Origin: Apium graveolens
Lineage: Eukaryota > Streptophyta > Magnoliopsida > Apiales > Apiaceae
Length of the DNA: 64,000 bases
Reading direction: 5' to 3'
NCBI RefSeq assembly: GCF_009905375.1
Contig: NC_133650.1
Span: 62,375,669-62,439,668, forward strand
The notes beneath the pieces were generated by a model that did no database searches, was not told the DNA's origin, and was given only the letters and a program-made list of their open reading frames with translations. Shown here in pieces: positions 33,431 through 44,441 of this stretch; the first letter of the stretch is position 1; each line of letters starts with the position of its first letter. The translations under genes and the position numbers were made by a program.

Positions 33431-35355
33431 CTAAGGAGCTGAGGTGCCCTCGGCATCCATATCATCATCCCCTCCGCTCTCGCTAGATGTCTCTGTCGTC
33501 TCGGAGGAGGAGGAAGAGTTGTCATCCTCAGCAGGTCTGGAAGAAGACTCGGGAGGAGGAAGAAGCGGGTCCTGAGGGACATGATCCGAGATAATTACTT
33601 GAGTACGAAACCTCTGAAGCAAAGCCTCGTCATCAGGGCAGACATAGTCCGCCGAGTTAATATCAGGACAAGCCTCGTTCAAGGTCCCAAGGGTCGTGTC
33701 CCAACCAGTCCTAAAAAACCCGAGGAAGACTGAGTCATCCCTAATCCTCATGGACTGGGCAAACTCCTCTGAGTCCAGGTAGTTACCTATAGCTTTATCC
33801 TTCTCCGCTCGAAGTACCACTAGCTCGGCGTTAGATTCCCCGAGTTCTTCCTCCTTGCGCTTGAACTTCTTCTCTAGAGCAGCATACTTCTTCTGCTGCC
33901 TCCTGATGGCATTGTCGTCCTTGTCAGAAGCCCGCTTCCACGACTCGGCTTGCCTCACAGCGCCTTGGAAGTAGGCGTTAGACTGAAATAAAACAATTAA
34001 CAAAGTATAAGGCAAGAAAATGCTACAAGTAAAAAAGATAAGTCCAAAAAAGAAAGAGAAGGGAGGCATACTGAAGCCAGAGACTGAGCTCCCATGAGCT
34101 TTATCCTCTCAAGGTCAGGGGTGGCCACCACATCAGTAAAATCCTTTGGAGTCACGCCATGGTATGACCAATCCTAAGCATGCTTCGTGGATCCAACCAC
34201 GGTATCCCCTCGGCGGAACCCCCAGAGAGGCTGGAAGGCGCCTGTAGCAGCAGTAGGAGCAGCAGTAGGAGCAGCAGTAGTGATAGGAGCACTGTGGCCC
34301 TCAGCTCCCTCAGTTGAAGCCTCCCCCATGGGCTCCTTGTGTTTCCTCAAGAAAATAGGCTCCGTGGCCTTCCCTCGAGTGTCTAGGCCTGCAAGGCGAG
34401 CTTTTTTCATTCTAGCAGTCTCTTCAACATGAGGAATATTTTCCTCGTTGATCTCCTTAGCAGCTGTAAAATAAGACAAAAAATAAAATAAGTGGTGTCA
34501 ACAACGCATGAAATGAAATAAAATTGAGAAGGGAAGAAAAATACCCTGTTGAGAAATAGAGGATAGTCCCACATGAATGAGGGAGAACTCCTCTAAGAGA
34601 GTCCAGCTGGTAGTAGTGTCGTCATCCCGAGTAAGCTCATTATAAATAATAGTTTCCTCAGGAGTTAAGAGAATGGATTTGAGGCTACCATCACTAACCT
34701 TCTCGAAGGAAGATCTGAAGAGTGTGCCCCAGTCGCCATTCTCCTAACGTAACCCGACGAAACTATTCCTCCAATTTTGGTTGTTATCAGGAATGGAGGT
34801 GTTGTTAAAGAAATGCTTACATTTGGGCCTTTGCTTAACATAGACCCAACCACAAATACTAGAAGAGCTGTTATAACACTGAAAGACCTTCCTAAAAACA
34901 GCTACAGAGAGGGGAAAACCTTCCCTAAGGCAGTAGACCATAAAACATAAAATGTTCCTTCAAGCGTTTGGAGGAAGCAGACATGGATTGATTTGTAAAT
35001 CAGCTAGAAGATGAGGAATGAAGGGATGGAAAGGAAACCTTAGCCCAGCATTAAGGGCATCTGTATAGATAAAGAGAGTGTCGGGTTTCCAGTGGCAAGT
35101 ACGGTCACCACCAGAAACTGGAACTAATCTAAGAGGAGGAAGAACGTTATAACGTGCATTTAATTTATCGAAATCAATGTTGTGCCAAGTGTTACAATGA
35201 TTAAAAGAATCGAGATGTGCAGTAGAGGGACATTCATTCCCCCTAGTGTTAATCATATCGATTAAAGACATGTACGAAGAACGGATCTCGATATCCTTAC
35301 CTCATTTTGAAGCCGAGGCTATCTTGACCGCCCTCTCGGAATTCTTGTCAGCCAT
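33431..35355 (-). pseudogene. E antisense gene, three exons, gypsy-transposon-like domain
   Basis: The gene starts at ATG 35355 (MADKNSERAVKIASASK). Exon 1 is 35355-34545, exon 2 is 34463-34072 and exon 3 is 33982-33431. Intron 1 (34464-34544) runs GTAT to TTTTACAG and intron 2 (33983-34071) runs GTATG to TTTCAG. The exons sum to 1755 bases, 584 codons plus stop, and both joins keep the frame. Four in-frame stops (35302, 34960, 34744, 34174) mark decay; at least two look like TGG turned to TGA or TAG. Exon 1 resembles the 'putative gypsy type transposon' domain of plants (LRFPFHPFIPHLL, LPPNA, RNILCFMVYCLREGFPLSVA). Exon 3 has a charged coiled-coil-like stretch (RRQQKKYAALEKKFKRKEEE) and a Ser- and Asp-rich acidic tail. 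Antisense ORFs are known in Tat elements; the role is unknown. Confidence 0.8.
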
Positions 35356-35504
35356 TAGTATAGATGGAAAAAGCCTGAAACCTGAAAGGGGGGAAGCTGG
35401 AAAAATAAGGGAGGAAAGTTGAGAAAGGAGGAGGTTAGAGTGTTTTAGAAATGGATGTGTGAAATGAAGAGTGGAGAGTGTGAATGAAAGCACACTCCTC
35501 CCAC

Positions 35505-35513
35505 CTTTATATA
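35505..35513 (-). promoter_or_regulatory. TATA box of the antisense gene
   Basis: TATATAAAG on the minus strand, 150 bases upstream of the ATG at 35355. This is a normal plant distance for a 5' UTR of about 120 bases. It lies outside the LTRs, so the gene may have its own promoter. Confidence 0.6.
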
Positions 35514-35529
35514 GGAGAAAAAAGGGGAA

Positions 35530-36012
35530 ATTGGGCCTAGAAAAGCCCATTTAGGCCCAAAAATAAGAAGGTTCTGGAATTATCCAAGAAATTCCTGGAA
35601 AAATCAAGAGAAAAAACTTGAGTTTTTTGAAGATTCTGGAAGAATCCAGAAAAACCTTAGAAGAATTTGGAATTTCGGCTTAGAAAATAAAAGCCCGGCT
35701 CAGAAAAACCAAGGCCCAAAAACAAAAAGCCCTGTTTGAGGCCCACATGATTTTAAAGAGAAAAAAGGGGTGGAAAAGAAGCCCAGCTAAAAATAATGGG
35801 CCTGAGTTTGAACCCAAAAAATTAGCCCAAATTAAATTGGAAGCCCAGAATTAGGAGCCCAATTGAAGGGCCTAAAAGAAAATAGGCCCAATAAAACAAA
35901 CCCAATTGAAATGGGCCCAAGTTTTAGCCCGTTAAAAAGTTGGCCCAAAAGAATCCAATTCATGGGCCCAAATTCAGGATGGAAGAAATTTAGCCCAGAT
36001 TTAAGGGCCCAA
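35530..36012 (-). promoter_or_regulatory. Cluster of GGCCCA/TGGGCC motifs upstream of the antisense gene
   Basis: At least ten GGCCCA or TGGGCC hexamers occur within about 480 bases (for example 35532, 35553, 35713, 35740, 35798, 35885, 35912, 35942, 35963, 36006), with many more AGCCCA. They lie just upstream of the TATA box. In plants GGCCCA (site II / UP1-like) is a known promoter element of growth-related genes. Function here is inference; the cluster may also be plain sequence duplication. Confidence 0.45.
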
Positions 36013-36028
36013 ATCCAAGTATATGCAA

Positions 36029-36051
36029 ATATATATATATATATATATATA
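36029..36051. repeat. (TA)n microsatellite
   Basis: About 11 TA units in the 3' region of E. Confidence 0.9.
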
Positions 36052-36059
36052 TTCCTGAC

Positions 36060-36388
36060 CCAATTCGATCAGGACTTGCATTAAAATCCTAGTCGAATCA
36101 ATTGAGGTCGAATTTCCTTCGACCAGGGGCTGAAAAAGGAGCTATTTCGGTCAAGAAAAGAATCCTGACCAAAAATTCCTGGTCGAAGATGACTATTTCA
36201 TTCGACCAAAAAGCCAGAATAATTTCAAACCTTTTTTCTTGACCCTGTCGACCAGGAAGCAAGGTAAAATCCTGGCCGAAATTCGACCAGGATTCCTAGT
36301 CGAATGCACCCTCCTCGAATTTCCTTCGACCAAGGCACAGCAGAGGCTAATTCGACCAAGATCCTGGTCGAACAGGATTCCTGGTCGA
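36060..36388. repeat. Dispersed TTCGACCAGG / CCTGGTCGAA inverted motifs
   Basis: Some fifteen copies of TTCGACC and its complement GGTCGAA, often extended to TTCGACCAGG or CCTGGTCGAA, in both orientations over 330 bases. Neighbouring opposite copies could form small hairpins. No coding sequence is seen. Confidence 0.75.
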
Positions 36389-36439
36389 AATATGTATTAA
36401 AAAACAGAAAAAAGGAAAAAGAGGGAGGAAAAAGAAGAA

Positions 36440-36727
36440 AAATCCATAAAATTAAGGATAAATCCCAGAAATTAAGGGAAAAATCCAGAAAATTAAGGAA
36501 AAATCTCAGAAATTAAGGAAAAATCCAGAAAATTAAGGAAAAATCCCAGAAATTAAGGGAAAAATCCAGAAAATTAAGGAAAATCCCAAAAATAAGGAAA
36601 AATCCAGAAAAATTAAGAAAAAATCCCAGAATTAAGGGAAAAGTCCAGAAAAATTAAGGGAAAAAATTCCTGGAAATTAAGGAAAAATCCCAAAATTAAG
36701 GGAAAAATTCCTGAAAATTAAGATAAT
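36440..36727. repeat. Tandem array of an AAATCCAGAAATTAAGG unit
   Basis: About fifteen imperfect copies of a 17-20 base unit (AAATCCCAGAAATTAAGGG and variants). Purine-rich on the plus strand. It is a minisatellite in the 3' untranslated part of E. Confidence 0.85.
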
Positions 36728-36870
36728 TCCTGAATAAAAGGAATAAAAGTAAATCGTTGTAAATGTGTAGGTCGCTCCACACTTTACGCAAAATCGATAC
36801 CCTGTAAGGGAACAAATGAACTTAACTTCTGTGAAACCTAGTCTCTGTTTCCCAAAAGTTGGGGGGCAAA
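36728..36870 (+). other. E 3' end with polypurine tract
   Basis: Unique sequence ending in AGTTGGGGGGCAAA (36857-36870) directly before the 3' LTR. This G-rich tract is the likely plus-strand primer. Confidence 0.7.
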
Positions 36871-37451
36871 TGATAGGAATAAATAAATCCTGATTGTGTA
36901 ATTAAATATTACATTGATTATACAAGGTGTGGGCTGCTAGGCCCAATAAGAAGATGTATGATATTCAGACCAGAAAGGTTAACATGTTGATCAGGCCTGA
37001 TGGACCAGATCAGGCCTGATGGAACAAAGAAGGCCCAAAAACCCTGATTATTTCTTAATTTCGTAATTAATTAATAAGGGAGAAAAACAACTATTAAAAT
37101 AAGTCCTAGTGGGGATATAAATCCTTGTAGATTGGCCTCCAAGGAACCTCATAGGATAAGGAATCAGCTTCCTACTTATTAGGACTCCTAAGTCCATCCT
37201 AATTCAGAGACTTGACCACCAAGTCTCCTATACCAAGTCCAATTCAAGGACTCCACATCTATATAAGGGGCCTCACCCCACAAATCAGAACGACGTATTT
37301 TGGCTTGATTCTCTAATTCACAGAGATACGTAGGCATCTCGTAAAGGCACATTTCAGCTACGAAACACGAGAGCAGCCATTAAAGGACTTGAGCTCCCGA
37401 ACCTTAGTAATAAATACAGCAAATAATAACCTTAGTTTTTTATCCATAACA
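36871..37451 (+). repeat. E 3' LTR
   Basis: Starts TGATAGGAATAAA and ends CCATAACA before the TTAAT duplication. TATA box TATATAAG at 37260-37267. Confidence 0.95.
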
Positions 37452-37456
37452 TTAAT

Positions 37457-38661
37457 AATATTAAGAACGTTTTCTTAATTAATTTATAATCAATTAAATC
37501 TTATTTAATTAATTATTAAATTTGCCAATTAATTATTTATTTCATAAATAAATAATTATCAGCCATTATTAATTAATTTCTCCACCATAAATCATTCTCT
37601 TTTATGGTGTGACCCTGTAGGTTCAATATTAAGCCGGTAGTAGAAATAAATAATAATAAAACTATTTTATTATTATTTATATAAATTCTCTAATTCATTA
37701 AATATGATTAATTAATTAATCATATTTATTCTACATCGTGAGGGATACTTCTCAGCATATCGCGACTATCCGGATAATACGAATTCACTGCTTAGTATAC
37801 CAAGAACCTATTCAGTGAGTAGTTACCGTACAATTAATTCCTTCTACCCCGTAATATCACGATTAAATACAAGGCATGGAACTTGTGTCAAGCCTATCTT
37901 ATTTAATCACTTGCTTTCCCATTCACTATGCTTAGTTCTATCTAATGTAAATTAGAAACTCCTTTCTAATTTCATTCACTTTGGCCAGAGATTCCTGAAC
38001 TAACATAAGTGGATCAGCATTGAACATTCTCTTCCTTTACTGGAAGGGGTAGATCCTTTATTAATCATACACTATCTTCGTGTATAAATTCCTATACCCA
38101 GTAGAGCCCTTATAATTGTCCCTTGAGACTAAGAACTAAACCAAAGCATAGTTCATTGTACACAAGATGACTATGATGACCTCAAGTCTAAGGATACTTG
38201 TACAACTATCACTATGTGAACAACTGCTGACACGTGAGTGAACTCCATCAGTTGTTCAGCTGTGTGAGTCATGTTCAGTGAACTTATTCTATAATAAGCA
38301 CCTACATACTAGCTATAGTGTCACCACACAAATGTCTATAAGAACAGACATCCTTCATAATGAAGCAAGCATAGTATGTAACGATCTTTGCGGATTATTA
38401 ATTACCAGTTAGTAATCCTACGACCAGGAACTATTTAAGTTTAGAGTTATCATCTTTTAGGTCTCATTATTATGATCTCATCACAATCCATAAAAAGCTT
38501 TACTCTAAACTGTGGTATATCTTATTTAAACATTTAAATAGATAGAGCCCGCAATAAAAATAAAATAAGTCTTTTATTAATATCAATGAAATCAAAACAT
38601 ATTACATAAAAGTTATTCCTAAATCCTCATACATGATTGGACTTAGGACATATCTCTTTCA
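37457..38661 (-). repeat. C 3' LTR, inner part
   Basis: It continues the LTR after element E and its TTAAT duplication. It ends CTCTTTCA at 38661, next to the polypurine tract. The two parts add up to 1707 bp, against 1709 for the other LTR. No coding sequence is seen. Confidence 0.93.
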
Positions 38662-38671
38662 ATCTCCCACT
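38662..38671 (-). other. C polypurine tract
   Basis: The plus strand reads ATCTCCCACT; on the minus strand this is AGTGGGAGAT against the 3' LTR. Confidence 0.85.
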
Positions 38672-38674
38672 TGT

Positions 38675-40353
38675 ACTAAAGCCAATCACTCTGGTATCTA
38701 ATACCCATCTTGTCTTTATGACGATCAAAGTGACTCTGAGAAAGCGGCTTTGTGAGTGGGTCTGCTACGTTGTTATGTGTGTCAACTCTCTCGACGTTGA
38801 CATCTCATTTTTCAACAATTTGAATTGCACCATCATTCAGAGTAAACACGTACCCTGACATGGATTTGCTATCACTTTTTGATTGAAAACTAGAGTCAGT
38901 ATAACCCTCTATTTTCAACTCAGATTCACCACCAAAAATAAGAAAAATGTCCTGAGTTCTTCGTAAGTACTTAAGGATGTTATTCACTGCTTTCCAGTGA
39001 TCTTCACCTGGATTGGACTGATATCTGCTCGTCACACTAATTGAATAAGCAACATCAGGCCTAGTACACAACATCGCGTACATGATAGATCCTATTACTG
39101 AAGCATAAGGAATCATACTCATACGCTCTCTTTCCTCAGGTGTCTTAGGAGACATTTTCTCGGAAAGGGACACTCCATGGCTCATCGGTATGATACCTCT
39201 TTTGGAGTTTTCCATGCTAAACTATTTAAGCACTTTCTGGATGTATGTACCCTGAGTAAGACCTATCATTCTTCTAGATCTATCTCTATAGATCTTCATA
39301 CCGAGAATGTAGGATGCTTCTCCCAAGTCCTTCATGGTGAAGTTCTTTGATATCCATACTTTGACTGATTGTAGCATCGGTATATCATTTCCTATAAGAA
39401 GTATGTCATCCACATATAATATAAGAAATGTTACCGCGCTCCCACTAACCTTCTTGTAGACACATGGTTCATCTATGTTTTTGATAAAACCAAACTCTTT
39501 GATTGTCTCATCAAAACGGATGTTCCATCTACGAGAAGCTTGCCTTAAACCATATATGGTTCACAGCAGCTTACACACTAGGTGTTCATTTCCCTTGAAA
39601 AGAAAACCCTCTGGCTGTGTCATATACACTTCCTCCTCAAGTTTCCCATTGAGGAAGGCCGTTTTCACGTCCATTTGCCAGATCTCATAGTCGTAGTAAG
39701 CAGCAATCGCAAGCAAAATACGAATTAATTTTAACAGGGCTACAGGTGAAAAAGTTTCATCAAAGTCAATCCCTTGCCTTTGTTTAAATCCTTTTGCCAC
39801 GAGCCTGGCCTTATAGGTCTCCACCTGGCCATCTGCTTCAATCTTTCTTTTGTATACCCACTTGCACCCAATAGGCTTAACACCTTCAGGCGCCTCAACC
39901 AGAGTCCATACTTGGTTGGTATACATAGATTACATTTCGGATTTCATGGCACTATGCCATCTCTCTGAGTCAACACTACTCATAGCCTCGTTATAGGTCA
40001 CAGGGTTGTCATCATCAATGATTGACAACTCATTGCCATTCTTAATGACAAGGCCATAATACCTCTCAGGTTGGCGAGACACTCTCCCTGTCCTATGAAT
40101 GGGCTGTTCCACAGAAGGTTGTTCAGTCTGAACAGGTGTTTCTACTTGATCCGTAGTAGTTTGTGCTTCTTGAACTTCATCAAGTTAAATTTTGCTCCCA
40201 TTGTTTCCTTCAAGGATAAACTCCTTTTCCAAGAAGGTAGCATGTCTGGAGACAAACACCCGATGATCGGTGTAAAAGTAATACCCCAAAGTCTCTTTAG
40301 GATATCCCACAAAATTACATTTTACGGATCGAGATTCCAGCTTATCCGGGTCA
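38675..40353 (-). pseudogene. C reverse transcriptase and RNase H (C-terminal half of pol)
   Basis: On the minus strand one frame runs from the integrase C-terminus (VGYPKETLGYYFY, near 40290) through the RT to TAG at 38675-38677. RT motifs are GCKWVYKRK, WQMDVKTAFLNGKLEEEVYM and an intact YVDD (LYVDDILLIGNDIPML). In-frame stops lie near 40183, 39927, 39561, 39222 and 38805. RNase H starts with IEGYTDSSFQSKSDSKSMSG but jumps from YVFTLNDGA straight to IVEK. The central RNase H part usual in copia, with the EAEY-type motif, is missing, which points to a deletion of roughly 70 codons. The tail VADPLTKPLSQ is present. The 5' side of this segment ends at the ACTTT duplication of solo LTR D. Confidence 0.9.
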
Positions 40354-40358
40354 ACTTT

Positions 40359-43300
40359 TATAACGACCCATGTATTTTTGAATTATTTAAATAGGTGATT
40401 ATTAAGGAAATATATTGAATTGTTTCACTTTTATAGTGGATTTAATGCAAACTTATTTGTATAAATATTTGAAGTGTCTTTAAAATTGTTTTTTACGATT
40501 TTATAATTACAATAATTATTTTTAGGATTTTATAAAATTGTGAAATCAATATTTTTATTAATTATCTATCTTTAAATGTTTTCCTGATTTCTTTTACTCA
40601 TAAAAATCTGTATTTAATTCAAGAGTTTCTCAAAAAAATCACAAAATTCATATTTTTCTAAGTTTATAATATTCTGAGAATTTTAAAATTATTTTGGAAA
40701 TTTTCGGGATTAATTTCACCCGCGCGTTATTTCGTTTAATTGTTAAAAAGCGGGTATAAAGTGCACTTCAAAAATTGTTCAAAATTTTTGAAAATTGCGT
40801 TTTTATAAACTTTTGGATATTTGTAATATTTTAAAATTATTTTCGTAATTTTTTGAATTTGTTTTAAGTGCAACTCGGTTCGTTAATGGTGAAATACGGG
40901 TATAAGTTGCATTTCAAAAATACTTTTAAGATTATAAAAAATTTATTTTTAATAACTTTGAATTATTTGTGATATTTTGAAGTTAATTTGGTATTTTTCA
41001 GGATTATTTTTATCCGCACCTTATATCGTTAAACCAATTGAAGCGCTACAAAAATAAGGCCATTCAGAGAGGTAGTACACGTGTTTGAACCTAGAAAATC
41101 AGACAAAAACGTGGCAGTTGCTCACCTTGGTGTTGTTGTGTGTTATTATCTGTTAAATATAAAAAAAATAATAAATAAATATACAAACACAGTTCTCTCT
41201 CTCCCATTCCTCCATCTCTCTCGCTGTTTAATCTCTCTAATCTCTCTCGCCTTCCTTGCGAATCTCTCTCGATTACTCTCACTTTCTCTCCCTTCTCTTT
41301 CCCTCTTTCTTCTCTTCCTTTGTTCTTCCATTTTTTCCCCGTTTTTCGGCAATTTCCGGCCATTCATTCCGGTTTCTAGTGGGATTCATTCATATTGATT
41401 ATTTATATATACACACACTTGTGTGTATATATCTAATGTGGTGTTGCCTTGTTCTTTTGCTGCCCATTTTCTTTCCGGTTTCCTTCGTTTAAAATTCCGG
41501 CAAGGTGGCCGGGGGTGAGTGTGTGTCGATTGTGTGTTGTGTTGCGTATGTGTTCTGCTTACGCTGCGTCTGATGTGTTTGCTGCGTGGTTGTATTTTCG
41601 TTGGTGCTGTGGCTATGTTAATCTCATTCGGTTTAATGGTTTATGCAGAATAAATTTTTTTGACTGCTTTCATGAAATAATAAATTATTTCATGCGAGAA
41701 AATATTATCGTATTTAATCGGCGAAGTTTTGTGTTGGAAACCCGATAATTAATCTGGTACCCGCGAAATTTTACCGCCGTCCGCGATGACTTTTTACGAG
41801 CGGACGGTGGACCGTGATGATTATATTCTGAGTCCTAATTTAATAAATAAATATAAAATGCGAATAATAATTAATAATAGTACTGAATTGGCATTTGGGA
41901 AATTATGGGTGTTGGTTGTTATGAATTGTTGTGGTGAAGTGACTTCGAATTATTTCGACGGGTAGTCCGATAAACAGAGGAGATGCTGCCCGATTTCCAG
42001 AAAATCGAACTACGGAAATACGGGAGCGTATCCAAGGATTATAGGGACGTTGAGCGAGTATAAGTAAATACATATATGTAGGTTTTATACAGAACCTGAT
42101 TGTATGTTGTGTTGTATATTTTGTCCAAAACACAATAACCCTAATTTCGTAAAATGATGAGTATACTTATTTTCTAAAAACGAACACTGGATCAATTTTG
42201 AGAATGTGAACCCTAATTGTAGTCTGTGTTATTCCAATATGAATAATTACGAGTCGGGTTTGAATATCATTGGGTAAAAATTAGTATCGAGGATATGTCA
42301 AGCATACCTAGACGTCTAACGTAGGGTATTTCGACCCTGTAGGTTATAGTCGGGAACCTGAAATTGAACGATGTACTAAAGATAACCTAATGGTCAATCG
42401 ACGAGCTCAGTAGAGTTTCAACAGAAAGACCTGAGTGTCGAAGTCGAATCCAATGGGATCTAGTGGTTGGACGTTAGAGCCTGAGCAGCAGAGTCGGCTC
42501 AGAGTTGATCAGTAATCATTATAAACCCCTATAAGGCAAGTACTTCCAGACTTTTCTTCAAGATATATCACAATTATTATCGAACTGTTTCATAACATGT
42601 CGCTTTTATTCAGAATAACTCTTGTTTATATTGCAAGTGCTTTAAATTAATTACCCTTGAACCCTGATTCTTCCTCGATCTTGATCCATAAGCCTTATTC
42701 TTTGTTAACCATCCTTTATTGATCCATAGATACCAAATCGCACAAATATGATGCTACTCCCCAAATGTATAACTATCAAACACCAAACACTGGAGCAAAA
42801 TTGTTTGAAAATACAAAAACTTTTATACTCCAACCATTCTTTATAACATCAAAGAACTATACCTTGAAAAATCATTATTTGTCCAACGCCTGATCCTTTT
42901 ACAGACGGAAAACCGTTTCTTATACATACCCTGATATACCCTTGTGATATCCATGAGTTTCCTTGCGTTTTTAATTCAAGTGATTAACCATCATTGATTA
43001 TGATCTTGTTTTATCGAATTATATTGTTTATCATATTCAACTGCTTTAGAATTAGATAGTTTTTTTATATATGTGGACCAGATTCGTGGTCAGACCATAT
43101 CAATGGTCAACTTAGGCCAATGTGTGCCTTGGATCCAGTGATTAGAGCAGTGCTGTGTGCTTTGCTCGGGGTTAGTGCGTGACTGATCAGCAGCCTAACC
43201 TTGGTTTTAGAACTTAAAATGAATATCCAATTCTAATGATTAGTTAAAAAGAAACTTGATTCATCTGGATTATCTCACTTGATCATTATTTAACTCAGTT

Positions 43301-43695
43301 ATCGTTATTATGACTTGCTGAGCTAGTTAGCTCACTCTTGCGAATCTTTTTATGTATTCTACAGTTAAGAAGGATACGGTTGATAGCGAGGTTTCCCAGT
43401 TCAATGTACGAGCTAGGATTCCAAATTGAGTTGGATCGAGCTAGCAGGAGCTTATGGCAGTAGTGAGATAGTAAGATTGTAAGAATAATTTCATTATCAG
43501 TTGTAAGTTAAATTAGTTGGGATTTGGTAGGTTGTAATAAAAATTAAGGTTGTGGCTTGTTTTCATACTTTAACCTATTGCGATCCGTAGTTATATAGAG
43601 CAGGGTCATCGAAATTAATATTTCATATACAGGTTGACATATTGTGTTTGTGTTGTGGACCCCAAACTTCTGACCCGGGTTTGGAGGGCGCCACA
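40359..43695 (+). mobile_element. Element D: solo LTR of a Ty3/gypsy-type element (3.3 kb)
   Basis: The insert is flanked by ACTTT at 40354-40358 and 43696-43700. It begins TATAACGACCC (probably TGTAACGACCC with a mutated second base) and ends GGGCGCCACA. There is no primer site, coding region or second LTR inside, so it is best read as a solo LTR left by recombination between two LTRs. Start and end resemble the Tekay/Del type seen in F (TGTAATAACCCC to GTGTTACA), but the sequence is otherwise a different family. A TTAAATATAAAA stretch at 41153-41164 followed by a CT-rich run (41195-41300) looks like a promoter with a pyrimidine patch. Short ORFs inside look fortuitous. The strand is assigned from the terminal motifs. 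Confidence 0.85.
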
Positions 43696-43700
43696 ACTTT

Positions 43701-44441
43701 CTTGACATAAGCTGGACATCCCCAAATCTTAACGTGTTTAAGACTCGGTTTCATTTCTTTCCATATCTCATATGGTGTTTGAGGAACAGATTTGGAAGGC
43801 ACCTTAATCAGTAAATATGCTGAGGTTTCCAATGCATAACCCCATAGGAATACTGTAAGATTCGCATAGCTCATCATGGACCGAACCATGTCTAACAAAG
43901 TTCGAGTTCTCCTTTCAGATACCCCATTTAACTGTGGAGTATATGGAGGAGTCCACTGGGAGACTATACCAATTTCTTTGAGATAATCTAGAAACTCTCC
44001 ATTCAAGTATTCGCCACCTCGATCTGATCGAAGAGTTATAATACTGTGTTTGGTTTGTTTCTCCACTTCTTGTTTATATTCTTTGAACTTTTCAAAGGCT
44101 TCAGACTTGTGTTTCATCAAATACACATATCCGAATCTAGATCTATCATTTATGAAAGTAATGAAGTACGAAAATCCACCCATGGATTGCGTAGACATTG
44201 GTCCACATACATCTGTGTGTACCAATCCTAGCAAATCTGCAGCCCTCTCTCCATGTCCACTAAATGGAGATTTGGTCATTTTACCCAATAGACAAGACTC
44301 GCATGTAGGATATGATTCAAAATCAAAGGGGTCAAGTAACCCTTCCTTATGCAATGTCCGCAGTCTATTTTCACTAATATGACCTAGCCTACAGTGCCAT
44401 AAATAGGTCAGATTTTCATCATGTCATTTTCTTTTATTAGT
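43701..44441 (-). pseudogene. C integrase
   Basis: Minus-strand copia integrase, open from 44354 down to the D insertion. It has the zinc-binding GAG-pre-integrase end (WHCRLGHISENRLR, CESCLLGKMTKSPF) and the core with first Asp (VHTDVCGPM), second Asp (LRSDRGGEYLNGEF) and catalytic Glu (TPPYTPQLNGVSERR), so the DDE set is complete in this segment. It would join element cDNA to host DNA in the nucleus. It is cut after PAYVKKV by the solo LTR D; the linker resumes at 40353. Stops near 44396 and 44442 separate it from protease in the same frame. Confidence 0.9.

Larger units (their letters stand above)
5388..37451 (+). mobile_element. Element E: Ty3/gypsy retrotransposon of the Tat lineage, carrying F and G
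   Basis: E has 581-582 bp LTRs (5388-5969 and 36871-37451), a primer site, one gag-pol frame, a 3.7-kb 3' region with an antisense gene and a polypurine tract. Without F and its duplication it is about 10.6 kb. Tat membership is shown by the D-N-G-A protease, the RT style (EWLANPVMVKKANGKWRMCI, LNDACPKDCFPLPRID) and a second, archaeal-type RNase H after the retroviral one. By eye the LTRs differ at about 20 of 581 positions. Stops, frameshifts and an integrase deletion make it non-functional. Confidence 0.95.

Noticed and set aside
33431..34069. Antisense ORF read as one 212-codon protein starting MPPFSFFFG
   Set aside because: The first 29 codons are T-rich intron sequence. The acceptor at 33983 and the restored frame support a third exon starting at 33982 instead.
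36440..36727. CRISPR or centromeric satellite
   Set aside because: Simple purine-rich tandem repeat without spacers, and too short for a satellite domain.
41081..41748. Overlapping ORFs of 70-105 codons in a CT-rich area, one with a signal-peptide look
   Set aside because: They lie inside the solo LTR D, in several frames and on both strands, with compositional bias and no recognisable protein.
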